Source: Oceanobacillus indicireducens (lineage in GTDB: Bacteria > Bacillota > Bacilli > Bacillales > Amphibacillaceae). Taken from it: a stretch of DNA of 64,000 nt. The position numbers were made by a program, and so were the translations under genes. Within the stretch, counting starts at the first letter, position 1. Each line of letters begins with the position of its first letter. Shown here piece by piece: positions 17,396 through 26,040 of this stretch. The stretch spans positions 1 to 64,000 of the forward strand of contig NZ_BMOS01000018.1 of the NCBI RefSeq assembly GCF_014647195.1, given 5' to 3'. The notes beneath the pieces are model-generated. The model worked only from the letters and a program-made list of their open reading frames with translations, had not been told where the DNA came from and ran no database searches.

Positions 17396-18109
17396 TTACT
17401 CATTTTGTTCATAAGTTTCACGGAGGAAGTATTTTCGCTCTGGGCGGCCGACCGTTCCATATTTCAACCTCATTTCTATTTGCTTGATACTAACGAGGTA
17501 TTCTAAGTAACGGCGAGCGGTGGAGCGGCTCATGCCGATTTGCTTACTAAGTTCGACGGCAGTAATTCCCCTCGTAAGTTCTGTTTCTAGTAAGGTCGTA
17601 ACTTCATTTAACGTAATAGCATCAATCCCTTTAGGTAAATTCTCGCTATTATGCTTAGGAAGGGACTTAGGCAAAATATAAGTATCAATCTCATCCTGTC
17701 CTAGCACTTCTTTAGATTCAAAAAAACCTCTTCTTTCTTTAAATCTGTTTAATGTCCGCTCGAATCTATCCATATCTACCGGTTTTATAATGTAGTCAAA
17801 CACCCCGCCCCGCACCGTTTCTTGGATCGTGTCCACATCATCAGCTGCGGTGACAATGATGATATCCGTATCTCTATATGTACTACGAATCTCCCAGAAC
17901 AAATCAAGACCTTCTACGTCAGGGATGTAAATATCTAGTAGCACAATATCGGGAACATTGCTGCTCTCTTTGAGAAAGTTTAACGCTTCCTCGCCGGTCT
18001 TGACGGAAGCACGAACGATAAATCCTTCCGTGTTTTCGATAAATTGCTTATGAATATTTGCAATCCGAAAGTCATCTTCAACAATTAAAACCTGATAGTT
18101 CTCTTTCAC
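17396..18109 (-). CDS. citT: Response regulator CitT, CitB/DctR type
   Basis: Receiver plus DNA-binding protein of 237 residues. The receiver domain occupies residues about 5-120, with the acidic pair in VEDDFR, the phosphoacceptor Asp in IVLLDIYIPDVEG and the conserved Lys in YIIKPVD. The C-terminus holds a winged HTH (VELSKQIGMSRSTARRYLEYL). This domain order is typical of regulators paired with DcuS/CitA kinases. It starts four bases after citS and would activate citM, next on the same strand. Confidence 0.9.
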   Translation of the reverse strand: MKENYQVLIVEDDFRIANIHKQFIENTEGFIVRASVKTGEEALNFLKESSNVPDIVLLDIYIPDVEGLDLFWEIRSTYRDTDIIIVTAADDVDTIQETVRGGVFDYIIKPVDMDRFERTLNRFKERRGFFESKEVLGQDEIDTYILPKSLPKHNSENLPKGIDAITLNEVTTLLETELTRGITAVELSKQIGMSRSTARRYLEYLVSIKQIEMRLKYGTVGRPERKYFLRETYEQNE

Positions 18110-18113
18110 CTTG

Positions 18114-19763
18114 TCACTCCTCTCTTTTCGGTATCATGATGACGAAGCAAGCTCCACCCATGTCACCATCTTCCAGGATGATTTCACCGTTGATCCGCTG
18201 GATTGCTTGATTGGACAAAGCAAGACCAATCCCGCGGTTCGTTCCATTTTTTGTAGAGAAGCCCTGGTCAAAAACTTTTGGAATATGTGAGGCTTTAATA
18301 CCTGGACCAGAATCTTCTACCTCTATTAGGATGTCCTCACCTATATCTGTAAAAAATACGGATACCTTTCGCTTCTCTGGCGCCTCATTTTTCACCGCTT
18401 CAATCGCGTTCTCTATCAAATTACCAAGTACGGTTAACAATACATCCTTTTCTATTTCAGAAAAACGATAGGATAACTCACTATCGGGATGAACGCTCAA
18501 CTTCACCCCAAGCTCATTCGCCTGATTCCATTTCCCTTGTAAAATCGCATGGATAATCGGATCGGTGAAGTGATCGGTTAAAAATTGATCCCATTTATCC
18601 CTTGTCTCCCGATTTCTTTTTATAAAGTCAATCGCTTCGTCATACTGCTTCAGCTGCAGCATGCCGAGAATCGTATATAATTTATTGGAGAATTCATGGT
18701 TTTGTGCCCGTTGCGCATCGGCATATTGCTTCACCCTTGATAACTCATGAATAACTCCTTCGAGTTCCGTCTTGTCACGGAATGTTAGTACTGTCCCGAT
18801 TTTCGCGTCTTTTTGATACATTGGTGTTTGGTTCACGAGAAACACATTTTTACCCATTACGACCTCGATGTCGTGCATGCACTTGTTGTCTCTAAGCAAG
18901 CTTGGCACATTGAACTCAGGGAGAATGGCTTGAATAGATTTACCGATATAATGATCCTCGGTAAACGGTTCTTGTAATAAATGTAGTGCGGAAGTATTCA
19001 TCATCGTAATGCGAGCCTTATTATCGATAGCAATAATTCCTTCATGTGTCGATTGTAAAATGGCTTCCTTTTCAATCATTAAGTTTGAGATTTCTTCCGG
19101 TTCCAGATTGAATAATAGTTTTTTAATATAGGTCGCAATCAGAATTGCTCCAATGACTCCGAGTAAAATAATAATTGAAATCGTAAGCCATAACTCGTAA
19201 TTTTGCTTTTTGATAATTTCCCGAATGTCATCAATCATAAATCCGACCGAAACAATTCCAATAATCTCACCGTCCTCGGAGTAGACAGGGGTTTTTCCTC
19301 GAATGGATTCGCCTAGTGATCCTTCTGCTTCCGATATGTATGATTCTCCATGTAATAAAGCCCGGTCATTATCTTCACCGACCATTTTTTTGCCAATCTT
19401 CGCGGAATCGGGGTGGAAGTAGCGGACGCTTTCTGTGTTGCCAATAACAATAAATTCTGCTTCTGTAACGTCTTGAATTGGCATCACAATTTCTTGAATA
19501 ACCGCTGCAGGATTATCCGATTGAAAAGCCTCTCTTAGTTCGGGAATAGTTGCGACCGTCTTCGCAACACTGAGTGCCCGCTTACCAACCTGATCCTCAG
19601 TCGTATTTGAAATAAAGTCATGAAGAAAGAAGGCAAAGACAATAAAGATACTGATAATCAAAATGCTGATTAGCATAATCATCTTTGCTTTCAAATTAAA
19701 CCGGATCTTTGGCCGATTTTGTTTAGTGTGATGAGGAATTGGATTCATTGTTTTTGACTCCAT
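18114..19763 (-). CDS. citS: Sensor histidine kinase CitS, DcuS/CitA family
   Basis: Membrane kinase of 549 residues. It has a short cytoplasmic N-terminus, a first membrane segment near 28-48, an extracytoplasmic PAS-like sensor to about 195 (PVYSEDGEIIGIVSVGFM), a second segment, a cytoplasmic PAS domain, then the family-specific H-box with NHEFSNKLYTILGML and an HATPase with GLALSNQAI. The known ligand class is citrate or C4-dicarboxylates. The start is uncertain: ATG 19763 follows GGAGAAATAG, but ATG 19748 also has GGAG upstream. The first 41 bases lie within the Uma2 remnant frame. Confidence 0.88.
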   Translation of the reverse strand: MESKTMNPIPHHTKQNRPKIRFNLKAKMIMLISILIISIFIVFAFFLHDFISNTTEDQVGKRALSVAKTVATIPELREAFQSDNPAAVIQEIVMPIQDVTEAEFIVIGNTESVRYFHPDSAKIGKKMVGEDNDRALLHGESYISEAEGSLGESIRGKTPVYSEDGEIIGIVSVGFMIDDIREIIKKQNYELWLTISIIILLGVIGAILIATYIKKLLFNLEPEEISNLMIEKEAILQSTHEGIIAIDNKARITMMNTSALHLLQEPFTEDHYIGKSIQAILPEFNVPSLLRDNKCMHDIEVVMGKNVFLVNQTPMYQKDAKIGTVLTFRDKTELEGVIHELSRVKQYADAQRAQNHEFSNKLYTILGMLQLKQYDEAIDFIKRNRETRDKWDQFLTDHFTDPIIHAILQGKWNQANELGVKLSVHPDSELSYRFSEIEKDVLLTVLGNLIENAIEAVKNEAPEKRKVSVFFTDIGEDILIEVEDSGPGIKASHIPKVFDQGFSTKNGTNRGIGLALSNQAIQRINGEIILEDGDMGGACFVIMIPKREE

Positions 19764-19911
19764 CTATTTCTCCGCTAATCATTTGATGTTTAACACTTGG
19801 TGAAGGTGACATATTATAAATGTAATTAGCGATTACTTCATATGTTAAGTCACTATAAGCTTGGAGGTATTCACTATAGGTCAAAGAATTTACTTCATTT
19901 TTAATTTCCAT
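19723..19911 (-). pseudogene. Uma2-family nuclease, N-terminal remnant
   Basis: A 62-codon frame with the strong RBS AAGGAAGGTG. Residues 10-50 read like the start of a Uma2 (DUF820) PD-(D/E)XK protein: a YSEYL segment, YEVI, then YNMSPSPSVKHQMISGEI. Full-length Uma2 proteins are near 180-200 residues. This one loses similarity after ISGEI and overlaps the citS start. It was probably cut off when this segment was joined to citS. It could still be translated, coupling ribosomes onto citS. Confidence 0.7.
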
Positions 19912-19993
19912 TAGCTTTCACCTTCCTTTTTACTCTTATATATAGTTTAATTCAAGAGTCAGATAATGTCTAAAACAACTCGGTTTACTCTAG

Positions 19994-20023
19994 TTGAAAA
20001 TAGAGGCTTAAACGTGGTATAAG
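19994..20023 (+). promoter_or_regulatory. Probable promoter of dus
   Basis: TTGAAA at 19994-19999 and TATAAG at 20018-20023 with an 18-base spacer, 87 bases before the dus start. Confidence 0.4.
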
Positions 20024-20109
20024 TGTAAAGGTAATGAAGATATTTTTTTGATTTTTTACGGACAAGGGAATTATTTTCTCGAATCCGATGATGAAAGGAT
20101 TTTAATACA

Positions 20110-21066
20110 ATGGATAATTTTTGGCATGAACTACCGAAGCCGTTTTTTATATTGGCACCGATGGAAGATGTGACGGATGTTGTATTCCGTCATGTGGTGA
20201 GTGAAGCAGCACGGCCTGACGTGTTTTTCACGGAGTTTACGAACACAGAAAGCTATTGTCACCCAGAGGGGAAGCAAAGTGTGCGTGGTCGTTTGACATT
20301 TACAGAAGATGAACAGCCAATTGTCGCTCATATATGGGGGAATAAACCGGAACACTTCCGCGAGATGAGTATTGGCATGGCTGAAGCGGGCTTCCGTGGA
20401 ATTGATATCAACATGGGTTGTCCGGTACCGAACGTGGCAGCAAATGGAAAGGGAGCGGGCCTGATTCGTCATCCGGAAGTTGCTTCCGAAGTAATACAAG
20501 CAGCGAAAGCAGGGGGCCTTCCCGTTAGTGTGAAGACACGGCTTGGTTATACGCGAGTTGAAGAGTGGCGTGACTGGCTGACGCATATCTTTGAGCAGGA
20601 TATCGTGAACTTGTCCATTCACTTACGTACTAGAAAAGAAATGAGTAAGGTAGATGCACATTGGGAGATGATTCCAGAGATTAAAAAGCTTCGTGATGAA
20701 ATTGCTCCAGATACACTGCTTACAATCAATGGCGACATTCCTGATCGCCAAACTGGTCTGGAGCTTGTCCGGCAGTACGGTGTGGATGGTGTCATGATAG
20801 GGCGGGGGATTTTCAAGAATCCATTTGCTTTTGAAAAAGAAAAGAAAGATCACAGCCCGGAGGAATTGCTCAATCTGCTAAGGTTGCATCTCGATCTCTT
20901 TGATAAGTATTCGGAAATCGAGCCGCGCTCCTTCAAACCGCTCCGTCGTTTCTTTAAAATTTATGTTCGGGAGTTCCGTGGCTCGAGTGAATTAAGGCAT
21001 GAATTGATGAGTACGGAAACAACAGATGAAGTACGGGTATTGCTTGATCGCTTTCAATTAAATTGA
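20110..21066 (+). CDS. tRNA-dihydrouridine synthase
   Basis: FMN enzyme that reduces uridines in the tRNA D-loop or neighbouring loops. The 318 residues form the Dus TIM barrel: [12 protein letters not shown] at the start, [20 protein letters not shown] with the catalytic Cys near residue 102, VSVKTRLG, and the flavin-binding [10 protein letters not shown] near 238. The C-terminal helical RNA-binding domain follows. The RBS is weak (GAAAGGAT, 12 bases ahead). It is distinct from the long DusB form and closer to the short Bacillus/Clostridium Dus proteins. Confidence 0.87.
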   Translation: MDNFWHELPKPFFILAPMEDVTDVVFRHVVSEAARPDVFFTEFTNTESYCHPEGKQSVRGRLTFTEDEQPIVAHIWGNKPEHFREMSIGMAEAGFRGIDINMGCPVPNVAANGKGAGLIRHPEVASEVIQAAKAGGLPVSVKTRLGYTRVEEWRDWLTHIFEQDIVNLSIHLRTRKEMSKVDAHWEMIPEIKKLRDEIAPDTLLTINGDIPDRQTGLELVRQYGVDGVMIGRGIFKNPFAFEKEKKDHSPEELLNLLRLHLDLFDKYSEIEPRSFKPLRRFFKIYVREFRGSSELRHELMSTETTDEVRVLLDRFQLN

Positions 21067-21088
21067 TGCTGGAAAATTGGAGTGTTAC

Positions 21089-21625
21089 ATGATGAATTTT
21101 ACTATAAGGCAGGAAGATGCCGGGGATTATGAATTAACCGAGAAAGTTGTGCAGCGTGCATTTGTTGATGCAGAATATAGTGATAAAAGGGAACATAAGC
21201 TAGTTTCTAGAATTAGAAAAAGCAATGCATTTATTCCCGAGTTATCGCTAGTTGCCGTCGATGCAAATGAAAAAATCGTAGGGCATATTTTGTTATCCAG
21301 GATAAAAATTAAAAATACTGAACAAAATATAGAATCCCTTGCACTTGCGCCGGTCTCTGTCTTACCCGATTATCAAAATAGAGGGATAGGAAGACAATTA
21401 ATTCTTGAAGCTTTGAAGCGAGCGAAAGAGCTTGAATATCAGTCGGTTATTGTCTTGGGTCATCCGAAATACTATCCGAAATTCGGATTTAGGAAGGCAT
21501 CTGAATTGGAAATAAACGCCCCTTTTGACGTTCCAGATGAAGCGTTTATGGTTATTGAATTAAAGGAGAAGGCACTCCAACGGTTTTCGGGAACCGTTGA
21601 ATATCCGAACGTGTTCTTGGAATAA
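21089..21625 (+). CDS. GNAT acetyltransferase, YhbS-like
   Basis: Acetyl-CoA-dependent N-acetyltransferase of about 178 residues. The acetyl-CoA loop is seen as VLPDYQNRGIGRQLI and the late VLGHPKYYPKFGF motif is characteristic of the YhbS (COG3153) subgroup. The start is one of two adjacent ATG codons (21089 or 21092) after TTGGAGTG. It follows dus by 22 bases and may be cotranscribed. The substrate is unknown. Confidence 0.8.
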   Translation: MMNFTIRQEDAGDYELTEKVVQRAFVDAEYSDKREHKLVSRIRKSNAFIPELSLVAVDANEKIVGHILLSRIKIKNTEQNIESLALAPVSVLPDYQNRGIGRQLILEALKRAKELEYQSVIVLGHPKYYPKFGFRKASELEINAPFDVPDEAFMVIELKEKALQRFSGTVEYPNVFLE

Positions 21626-21666
21626 TTAGACCAAGCCAACGAAAAATTTCAAGGGGTTGATTATGA

Positions 21667-22062
21667 ATGACGAAAGTTACACCATTTCTCATGTTTCAAG
21701 ATGGTAAGGCGGAAGAAGCGATGAATTTCTATACATCACTAATCAAGGATTCTGAAATTACAAGTATTACCCGATACGGGGCGAATGAACCTGGTGATGA
21801 AGGAACGGTCATGCAGGCAACCTTCACTTTAAAAGGGCAAACGTTCATGTGCATTGACAGCAATATCAAGCATCAGTTTACCTTTACTCCATCGTTCTCC
21901 ATTTTTGTTGATTGTGACACAGAAGAGGAGCTTACCAGCCTATATGAAGAGCTACTGGAAGGTGGACAAGCGCTGATGCCGCTTGATAATTATGGCTTCA
22001 GCAGGAAATTTGGCTGGGTTAATGACCGGTTTGGAGTTTCTTGGCAAATCAATCTTCCATAA
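21667..22062 (+). CDS. VOC-family protein, PhnB-like
   Basis: A 131-residue protein of the vicinal oxygen chelate fold (PhnB/3-demethylubiquinone methyltransferase-like group). The hallmark pieces are the FLMFQDGKAEEAMNFY opening and the closing PLDNYGFSRKFGWVNDRFGVSWQI. The first half contains the ITRYG motif usual in the family. RBS CAAGGGG precedes ATG by nine bases. Function is not predictable; many members bind metals or confer drug tolerance. Confidence 0.8.
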   Translation: MTKVTPFLMFQDGKAEEAMNFYTSLIKDSEITSITRYGANEPGDEGTVMQATFTLKGQTFMCIDSNIKHQFTFTPSFSIFVDCDTEEELTSLYEELLEGGQALMPLDNYGFSRKFGWVNDRFGVSWQINLP

Positions 22063-22068
22063 CTAATA

Positions 22069-22195
22069 AGCTTAGAGGCTATAATTGAACAATTCGGTAA
22101 TGAAAACAGAATAAATCCGCTTAAGATGAGAAAAACAGTTCTTAAGCGGTTTTTTAATTTTTAGCTATTCCGCCAGCTAGAAATCCTACTATACC
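22069..22195. repeat. 127-bp direct repeat, left copy flanking the toxin-antitoxin module
   Basis: This block is about 90 percent the same as 22946-23074. It contains a terminator hairpin and, at its right end, the last bases of a gene whose intact version lies at 23039-23227. The left copy is therefore a duplicate of the 3' end of that gene. Confidence 0.9.
22117..22158 (+). terminator. Terminator in the left direct repeat
   Basis: CCGCTTAAG pairs with CTTAAGCGG around 15 bases and is followed by six T and a T-rich tail. It would end the VOC gene transcript. Confidence 0.8.
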
Positions 22196-22207
22196 AAAAC
22201 AAATGTA

Positions 22208-22236
22208 TTGCTTTTGTATATGCAAGAGCATAATGT
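22208..22236 (+). promoter_or_regulatory. Promoter of the toxin-antitoxin operon
   Basis: TTGCTT at 22208-22213 and TAATGT at 22231-22236, spacer 17. TGTATATG appears twice across it, a possible site for autorepression by the antitoxin. Confidence 0.55.
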
Positions 22237-22261
22237 ATATGTAAGAAGGAGTGGATTGATA

Positions 22262-22567
22262 ATGGCTAAAACAACAAATATCTATGTGAGGCTGGAACCA
22301 GAACTGAAAGAACAAGCTGAGGATATCCTAGGGCAATTGGGAATCCCATTATCTAATGCAGTTAATATATTTTTGAAACAGGTTGTCATGCAGAAAGGAA
22401 TTCCCTTTGATGTAAAGATTCCTGTCATGGAACCAGTTGATGTATCGAGCTTAACGAAAAAAGAGATGGATGTGGAATTGGAAAAAGGATATGCAGATTA
22501 TAAACAAGGAAATACAAAATCTGCTGCAGAAGTTTTTGCGAAGATCCGTAATGAATACGACTTATGA
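22262..22567 (+). CDS. Type II antitoxin, RelB/DinJ family
   Basis: A 101-residue antitoxin. The N-terminal ribbon-helix-helix reads TNIYVRLEPELKEQAEDILGQLG then LSNAVNIFLKQV, typical of RelB/DinJ. The C-terminus is acidic and would wrap the toxin. The start is ATG 22262 after GAAGGAGTGG; earlier in-frame codons lie inside the promoter. It overlaps the toxin by ATGA, the usual coupling in such modules. Confidence 0.9.
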   Translation: MAKTTNIYVRLEPELKEQAEDILGQLGIPLSNAVNIFLKQVVMQKGIPFDVKIPVMEPVDVSSLTKKEMDVELEKGYADYKQGNTKSAAEVFAKIRNEYDL

Positions 22568-22890
22568 AATACAAAGTTGTATTAACGGAACAAAGTGAGT
22601 TTGATTTAAGAAGTATTTATGAATATATAGCATTTACGCTGCTAGAGCCTGAGGTTGCGACAAAGCAAGTGGAAAGAATTGAAAGGGCGATACTAAAACT
22701 TAATGAAAAACCGATGCGATTCCGAATCTTTGAAAAGGAACCGTGGTATAGCAGAGGGTTACGCTGGTTCCCAGTGGATAATTTTCTAATATTTTTCATT
22801 CCTGAAATCGAGAACGCAACAGTTACTATTATTCGGATTATGTATGGTGGGCGTAATATAGAAGAACAGTTGAATAGAATCAAACAATAG
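22564..22890 (+). CDS. Type II toxin, RelE/ParE superfamily
   Basis: A basic 108-residue toxin. It has the ParE/RelE fold pattern: VVLTEQSEFDLRSIYEYIA helix hairpin, a middle basic strand GLRWFPVDNFLIFFIP, and a final VTIIRIMYGGRNIEEQL. The last motif is more like the ParE/StbE branch (gyrase or mRNA interferase activity cannot be told apart). Translated from an ATGA overlap with the antitoxin. Confidence 0.88.
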   Translation: MKYKVVLTEQSEFDLRSIYEYIAFTLLEPEVATKQVERIERAILKLNEKPMRFRIFEKEPWYSRGLRWFPVDNFLIFFIPEIENATVTIIRIMYGGRNIEEQLNRIKQ

Positions 22891-22945
22891 TTATATGAAA
22901 AATCTAAAAGCATACTAAGATTAATGGGTAAGGTTATCATAAGAA

Positions 22946-23074
22946 AGCCTAGAGGCTATAATTGGACAATTCGGTAATGAAAACAGAATAAATCCGCTTA
23001 AGATGAGAAAAACAGTTCTTAAGCGGGTTATTTATTTCTCAGCTATTCCTGCCAGCTAGAAATCCTACTATACC
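22946..23074. repeat. 127-bp direct repeat, right copy
   Basis: Matches 22069-22195, including the hairpin and the 3' end of the small membrane gene. The two copies bracket the toxin-antitoxin module, leaving about 750 bases of unique sequence between them. Confidence 0.9.
22994..23036. terminator. Hairpin in the right direct repeat
   Basis: The CCGCTTAAG/CTTAAGCGG stem is intact, but the T run is broken to GTTATTTATTT. It would also close the minus-strand operon ending at 23039. Confidence 0.6.
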
Positions 23075-23227
23075 CATAATCACGAATAACACAAACATAG
23101 CAGTGAAAAATAGAATAAATCCTTTCTTGGATAATCCTTTTTTCTTATCATAATACTTACGTAATAAAAGATAAGATATTCCCCAAATGGCAAGAAATCC
23201 TGTGATAATCTCCCATTGTATAATCAT
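23039..23227 (-). CDS. Small two-segment membrane protein
   Basis: A 62-residue protein with two hydrophobic helices (about residues 8-24 and 38-60) joined by a basic loop RKYYDKKKGLSKKG. ATG 23227 follows GAGGGG; a GTG six bases upstream overlaps that site. It is the last of three genes read from the palindromic operator at 23895. No family is recognised. It may work with the four-segment protein upstream. Confidence 0.65.
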   Translation of the reverse strand: MIIQWEIITGFLAIWGISYLLLRKYYDKKKGLSKKGFILFFTAMFVLFVIMGIVGFLAGRNS

Positions 23228-23247
23228 ACTCACCCCTCACTATTAAT

Positions 23248-23634
23248 CTAATTTCTTTTTGCTAAAATAACCTGAGAAATAAATATCGTACTTATTGTTA
23301 GCATGATCAAGATATAAAGAACATCGATAGCAGTTAAAGGAAAAATGTCGAACTCTATAATCAATATAAGGATAAAATAATAAAACAAGAGAGCAAAATA
23401 ATTGTAAAACATCCCTTTTTTCCTGATCATTTTAGCACGTTCATCATTCTCTTTTAAATGATTATACAAATAGCTGAGTGAAAAAGACATAACCGTAAAA
23501 GCAAACAATAAATACGTTATATGAGGCGGAGCGGCTTTTGCCATGAATGCTATGAATGCAGTGAAGCCAAATAAGAGTAAGTTTAAAACCCCCAGTATGA
23601 AATAAGTCCTTGGCATATAATCTTTATTCTCCAT
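23248..23634 (-). CDS. Four-segment membrane protein, XRE-linked
   Basis: A 128-residue protein with four predicted membrane helices. The segment KENDERAKMIRKKGMFYNYF between helices 2 and 3 resembles the DERxxxIRxKA motif of DUF2178-like proteins, which often sit beside small XRE regulators. RBS AAAGGAGGAATC precedes ATG. It is the middle gene of the XRE operon. Function unknown. Confidence 0.7.
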   Translation of the reverse strand: MENKDYMPRTYFILGVLNLLLFGFTAFIAFMAKAAPPHITYLLFAFTVMSFSLSYLYNHLKENDERAKMIRKKGMFYNYFALLFYYFILILIIEFDIFPLTAIDVLYILIMLTISTIFISQVILAKRN

Positions 23635-23661
23635 CTTGATTCCTCCTTTAAATTTTCTGTA

Positions 23662-23862
23662 TTAGTCATCTTCTTCCAAGCTAAAAATACTTTCCACATT
23701 CGTCTTAAATATTTTTGCCATCTTTAAAGCAAGTGGCAGGGAGGGATTGTATTTCCCTTTCTCAATGGAGATGATGGTCTGCCTGGAGACCTCGAGAGCC
23801 TCTGCAAGCTTTTCCTGTGAGTACCCGAACTCTTGTCTATATTCAACTAATTTATTTTTCAA
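23662..23862 (-). CDS. XRE-family transcriptional regulator
   Basis: A compact HTH_3 protein of 66 residues: LVEYRQEFGYSQEKLAEALEVSRQTIISIEKGKYNPSLPLALKMAKIF is split over the five helices. The TTG at 23862 follows AGGTGG and gives the usual length for the YvaO/YozG type; the open frame continues upstream but has no site there. It opens an operon with two membrane proteins and probably binds the palindrome 33 bases upstream of its start. Confidence 0.82.
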   Translation of the reverse strand: MKNKLVEYRQEFGYSQEKLAEALEVSRQTIISIEKGKYNPSLPLALKMAKIFKTNVESIFSLEEDD

Positions 23863-23894
23863 ATTAGAACCACCTGCTTTCAATATCAGTTTAA

Positions 23895-23928
23895 TGTAAA
23901 GGGTACTTGACGTCAAGTACCCTTTACA
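23895..23928. promoter_or_regulatory. 34-bp perfect palindrome, probable operator
   Basis: The arms are TGTAAAGGGTACTTGAC and its exact complement, with no mismatch and no spacer. On the minus strand TTGACG within it forms a -35 with TAAACT 17 bases on, so a bound protein would cover the promoter of the XRE operon. It also lies just upstream of the divergent YibE/F promoter. Confidence 0.85.
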
Positions 23929-23938
23929 AAAAAGAGAA

Positions 23939-23968
23939 TTGCCACACACAAACCGAATTTGATATACT
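23939..23968 (+). promoter_or_regulatory. Promoter of the YibE/F operon
   Basis: TTGCCA at 23939-23944 and TATACT at 23963-23968, spacer 18, eleven bases from the palindromic operator. Confidence 0.5.
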
Positions 23969-23994
23969 TGGTCTTATTCTGGAGGGGTTTAAAA

Positions 23995-25119
23995 TTGAAC
24001 CTGAAAAATATAACCTATAAACAAGTTATTTTTTATATAAGTCTGGCGGTTCTTTTAATCGGATCGCTTCTATTTGTGAACAATAATTATTCCTTTTACG
24101 ACCGACCAATAGCTAAAGTAATGGAAGCACATTTGGAAGAATCTAACGACGTAGTTGATGCTTATGGAAACGAGGATCGCTTATTTACACAATCCATTGA
24201 AGCAGAAGTGAAAAATGGCGCAGAAAAGAACCGTTCCATCCATTTAATCAATGAATATTCGGCGTCCGGAGCCTTTGATCAAGCGTATAAAGAAGGCGAC
24301 GAATTATTTGTCTGGATAGATGCAGATACTGGAAAAGGTGGAGAATTAACAGGTACGATTCAAGATGTAAAGCGGGATAAGCATATACTCCCGATTGTCT
24401 GGATTTTTATCTTTATCTTGCTCCTCATTGGAAAGAGACAGGGATTCTTCTCCATTATTAGTCTGATACTTAATGCAGCAATTTTATCTTACGCCCTGGA
24501 TATTTATGTAGAGAATTCCAATATTGGCTTACTGATTATTTGTGGCGTCACTGTTGTTTTATTTACGATTACGTCTTTATTGCTGATTAATGGTTTTAAT
24601 GAAAAGACGTATGCTGCGATTATTGCAACACTGTTAGGAACTTTTATTTCATTTTTCATCACATACGCTGTCCTTTGGTTGACGGGTGAGAGTGGTCTGA
24701 GGTATGAAGAAATTGATTTTCTCAGCCGTCCGTACAAGCCAGTTTTATTGGCAGGATTATTAATCGGATCACTCGGGGCTGTTATGGATGTTGCGATTAC
24801 GATGTCGTCATCTGTTTTTGAAATGTATGAGAATAATCATGCGATCGATAATAAGACATTGAAAAAATCTGGTCTGCATATTGGGAAAGATATCATGGGG
24901 ACGATGACTAATATTTTATTTTTCGCCTATATAAGTGGCTCCATTCCCATGCTTCTCTTGTTTTTGAAAAATGCTTCCTTGTGGGGATTTACCCTTTCAT
25001 TGAATCTGTCTCTAGAATTAGCTAGGGCACTCGCAGGCGGTATAGGGATCGTTTTGGCAATTCCAATCGGTCTGTATATCTCTATCTTTTTTGTTAACCG
25101 GAAGAGGGGACGCGTATGA
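23995..25119 (+). CDS. YibE/F-family membrane protein, long form
   Basis: A 374-residue integral membrane protein. After an N-terminal membrane segment comes an extracytoplasmic stretch to about residue 125, then seven or so hydrophobic helices. The family core is visible as LLIGSLGAVMDVAITMSSSVFEM and a GLHIGKDIMGTMTNILFFAYISGS region. The start is TTG after GGAGGGG. It overlaps the next gene by ATGA. Family function is not established. Confidence 0.83.
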   Translation: MNLKNITYKQVIFYISLAVLLIGSLLFVNNNYSFYDRPIAKVMEAHLEESNDVVDAYGNEDRLFTQSIEAEVKNGAEKNRSIHLINEYSASGAFDQAYKEGDELFVWIDADTGKGGELTGTIQDVKRDKHILPIVWIFIFILLLIGKRQGFFSIISLILNAAILSYALDIYVENSNIGLLIICGVTVVLFTITSLLLINGFNEKTYAAIIATLLGTFISFFITYAVLWLTGESGLRYEEIDFLSRPYKPVLLAGLLIGSLGAVMDVAITMSSSVFEMYENNHAIDNKTLKKSGLHIGKDIMGTMTNILFFAYISGSIPMLLLFLKNASLWGFTLSLNLSLELARALAGGIGIVLAIPIGLYISIFFVNRKRGRV

Positions 25120-25904
25120 ATGTATTAGTAGTACTATCCGCTATTTTGTTTATCCTGATGGTGCTCATTGGCGGGAGAAAAGGGTTACGGTCATTTATTT
25201 CGTTGTTTCTAAACTTTGCGGTTCTGATCCTTACCGTATTTTTCCTGTTGGATCCAGCGATGAATCCAATTATCTTGATTTTAATCGCCTGTGCAATCAT
25301 CAGCTGTATCAATCTGTTTTACATCAATGAAGTAAATAGCAAGACAAAGACAGCTTTCTTGTCTACGGTAATAACAATTGTTTTCCTAGTTTTGCTTATT
25401 TATATCATGACGGATAAATTAATGATCCAAGGGTTTAGTGAAGAGCAGGTAGAGGAGTTAAGTACGTTATTCTCTCTATATATCGGACTGGATTTCGTGA
25501 AGATAGCAGCAGCGATGATTATTGTGAGTACAATCGGCGCGATTACGGATGTCGCTATTTCCATTACTTCACCGATGCAGGAAATATTTGATCAAAATCC
25601 AGGCATTACGAAGAAAGATTTATTCATTTCCGGTATCCGGATTGGTAGGGATATTTTAGGATCGAATACAAATACATTGTTTTTCGCCTTCTTTGGTGGA
25701 TATTTGGCGTTGTTATTATGGGTGAAAGACATGGAATACTCGATTGGTGAAATTGCCAATTCGAAAATCTTCACCTCGGAGCTCCTCATTATCTTGAGTG
25801 CTGGTATTGGGATAGCGATGATCATTCCGATCGCTTCTTGGATTAATTCGTATTATTTAGTGAAGAAAAGGGAGCAGAAAGCGTTGCAAAAACAGGAGGA
25901 ATAA
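25116..25904 (+). CDS. YibE/F-family membrane protein, short form
   Basis: A 262-residue paralogue of the preceding gene without its extracytoplasmic part. It has about seven membrane helices and repeats the core pattern as STIGAITDVAISITSPMQEIF and ISGIRIGRDILGSNTNTLFFAFFGG. The pair is translationally coupled and may form a heteromer. The C-terminus is basic and cytoplasmic. Confidence 0.83.
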   Translation: MNVLVVLSAILFILMVLIGGRKGLRSFISLFLNFAVLILTVFFLLDPAMNPIILILIACAIISCINLFYINEVNSKTKTAFLSTVITIVFLVLLIYIMTDKLMIQGFSEEQVEELSTLFSLYIGLDFVKIAAAMIIVSTIGAITDVAISITSPMQEIFDQNPGITKKDLFISGIRIGRDILGSNTNTLFFAFFGGYLALLLWVKDMEYSIGEIANSKIFTSELLIILSAGIGIAMIIPIASWINSYYLVKKREQKALQKQEE

Positions 25905-25969
25905 ATACGTATGGAAAACAGTGGGTAACATCATCTGTTGATGAGTTTTCCTGCTGTTTTTTGGTTATT

Positions 25970-26003
25970 AGAGAGCTTATCTTTTTAAGAAGCTCTCTTT
26001 TAG
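25970..26003. terminator. Terminator after the YibE/F operon
   Basis: AGAGAGCTT pairs with AAGCTCTCT around 11 bases, then TTTTA. Confidence 0.7.
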
Positions 26004-26040
26004 TTTGGTTAAAAATATAAACCAATTGGTTTACTTTTTA

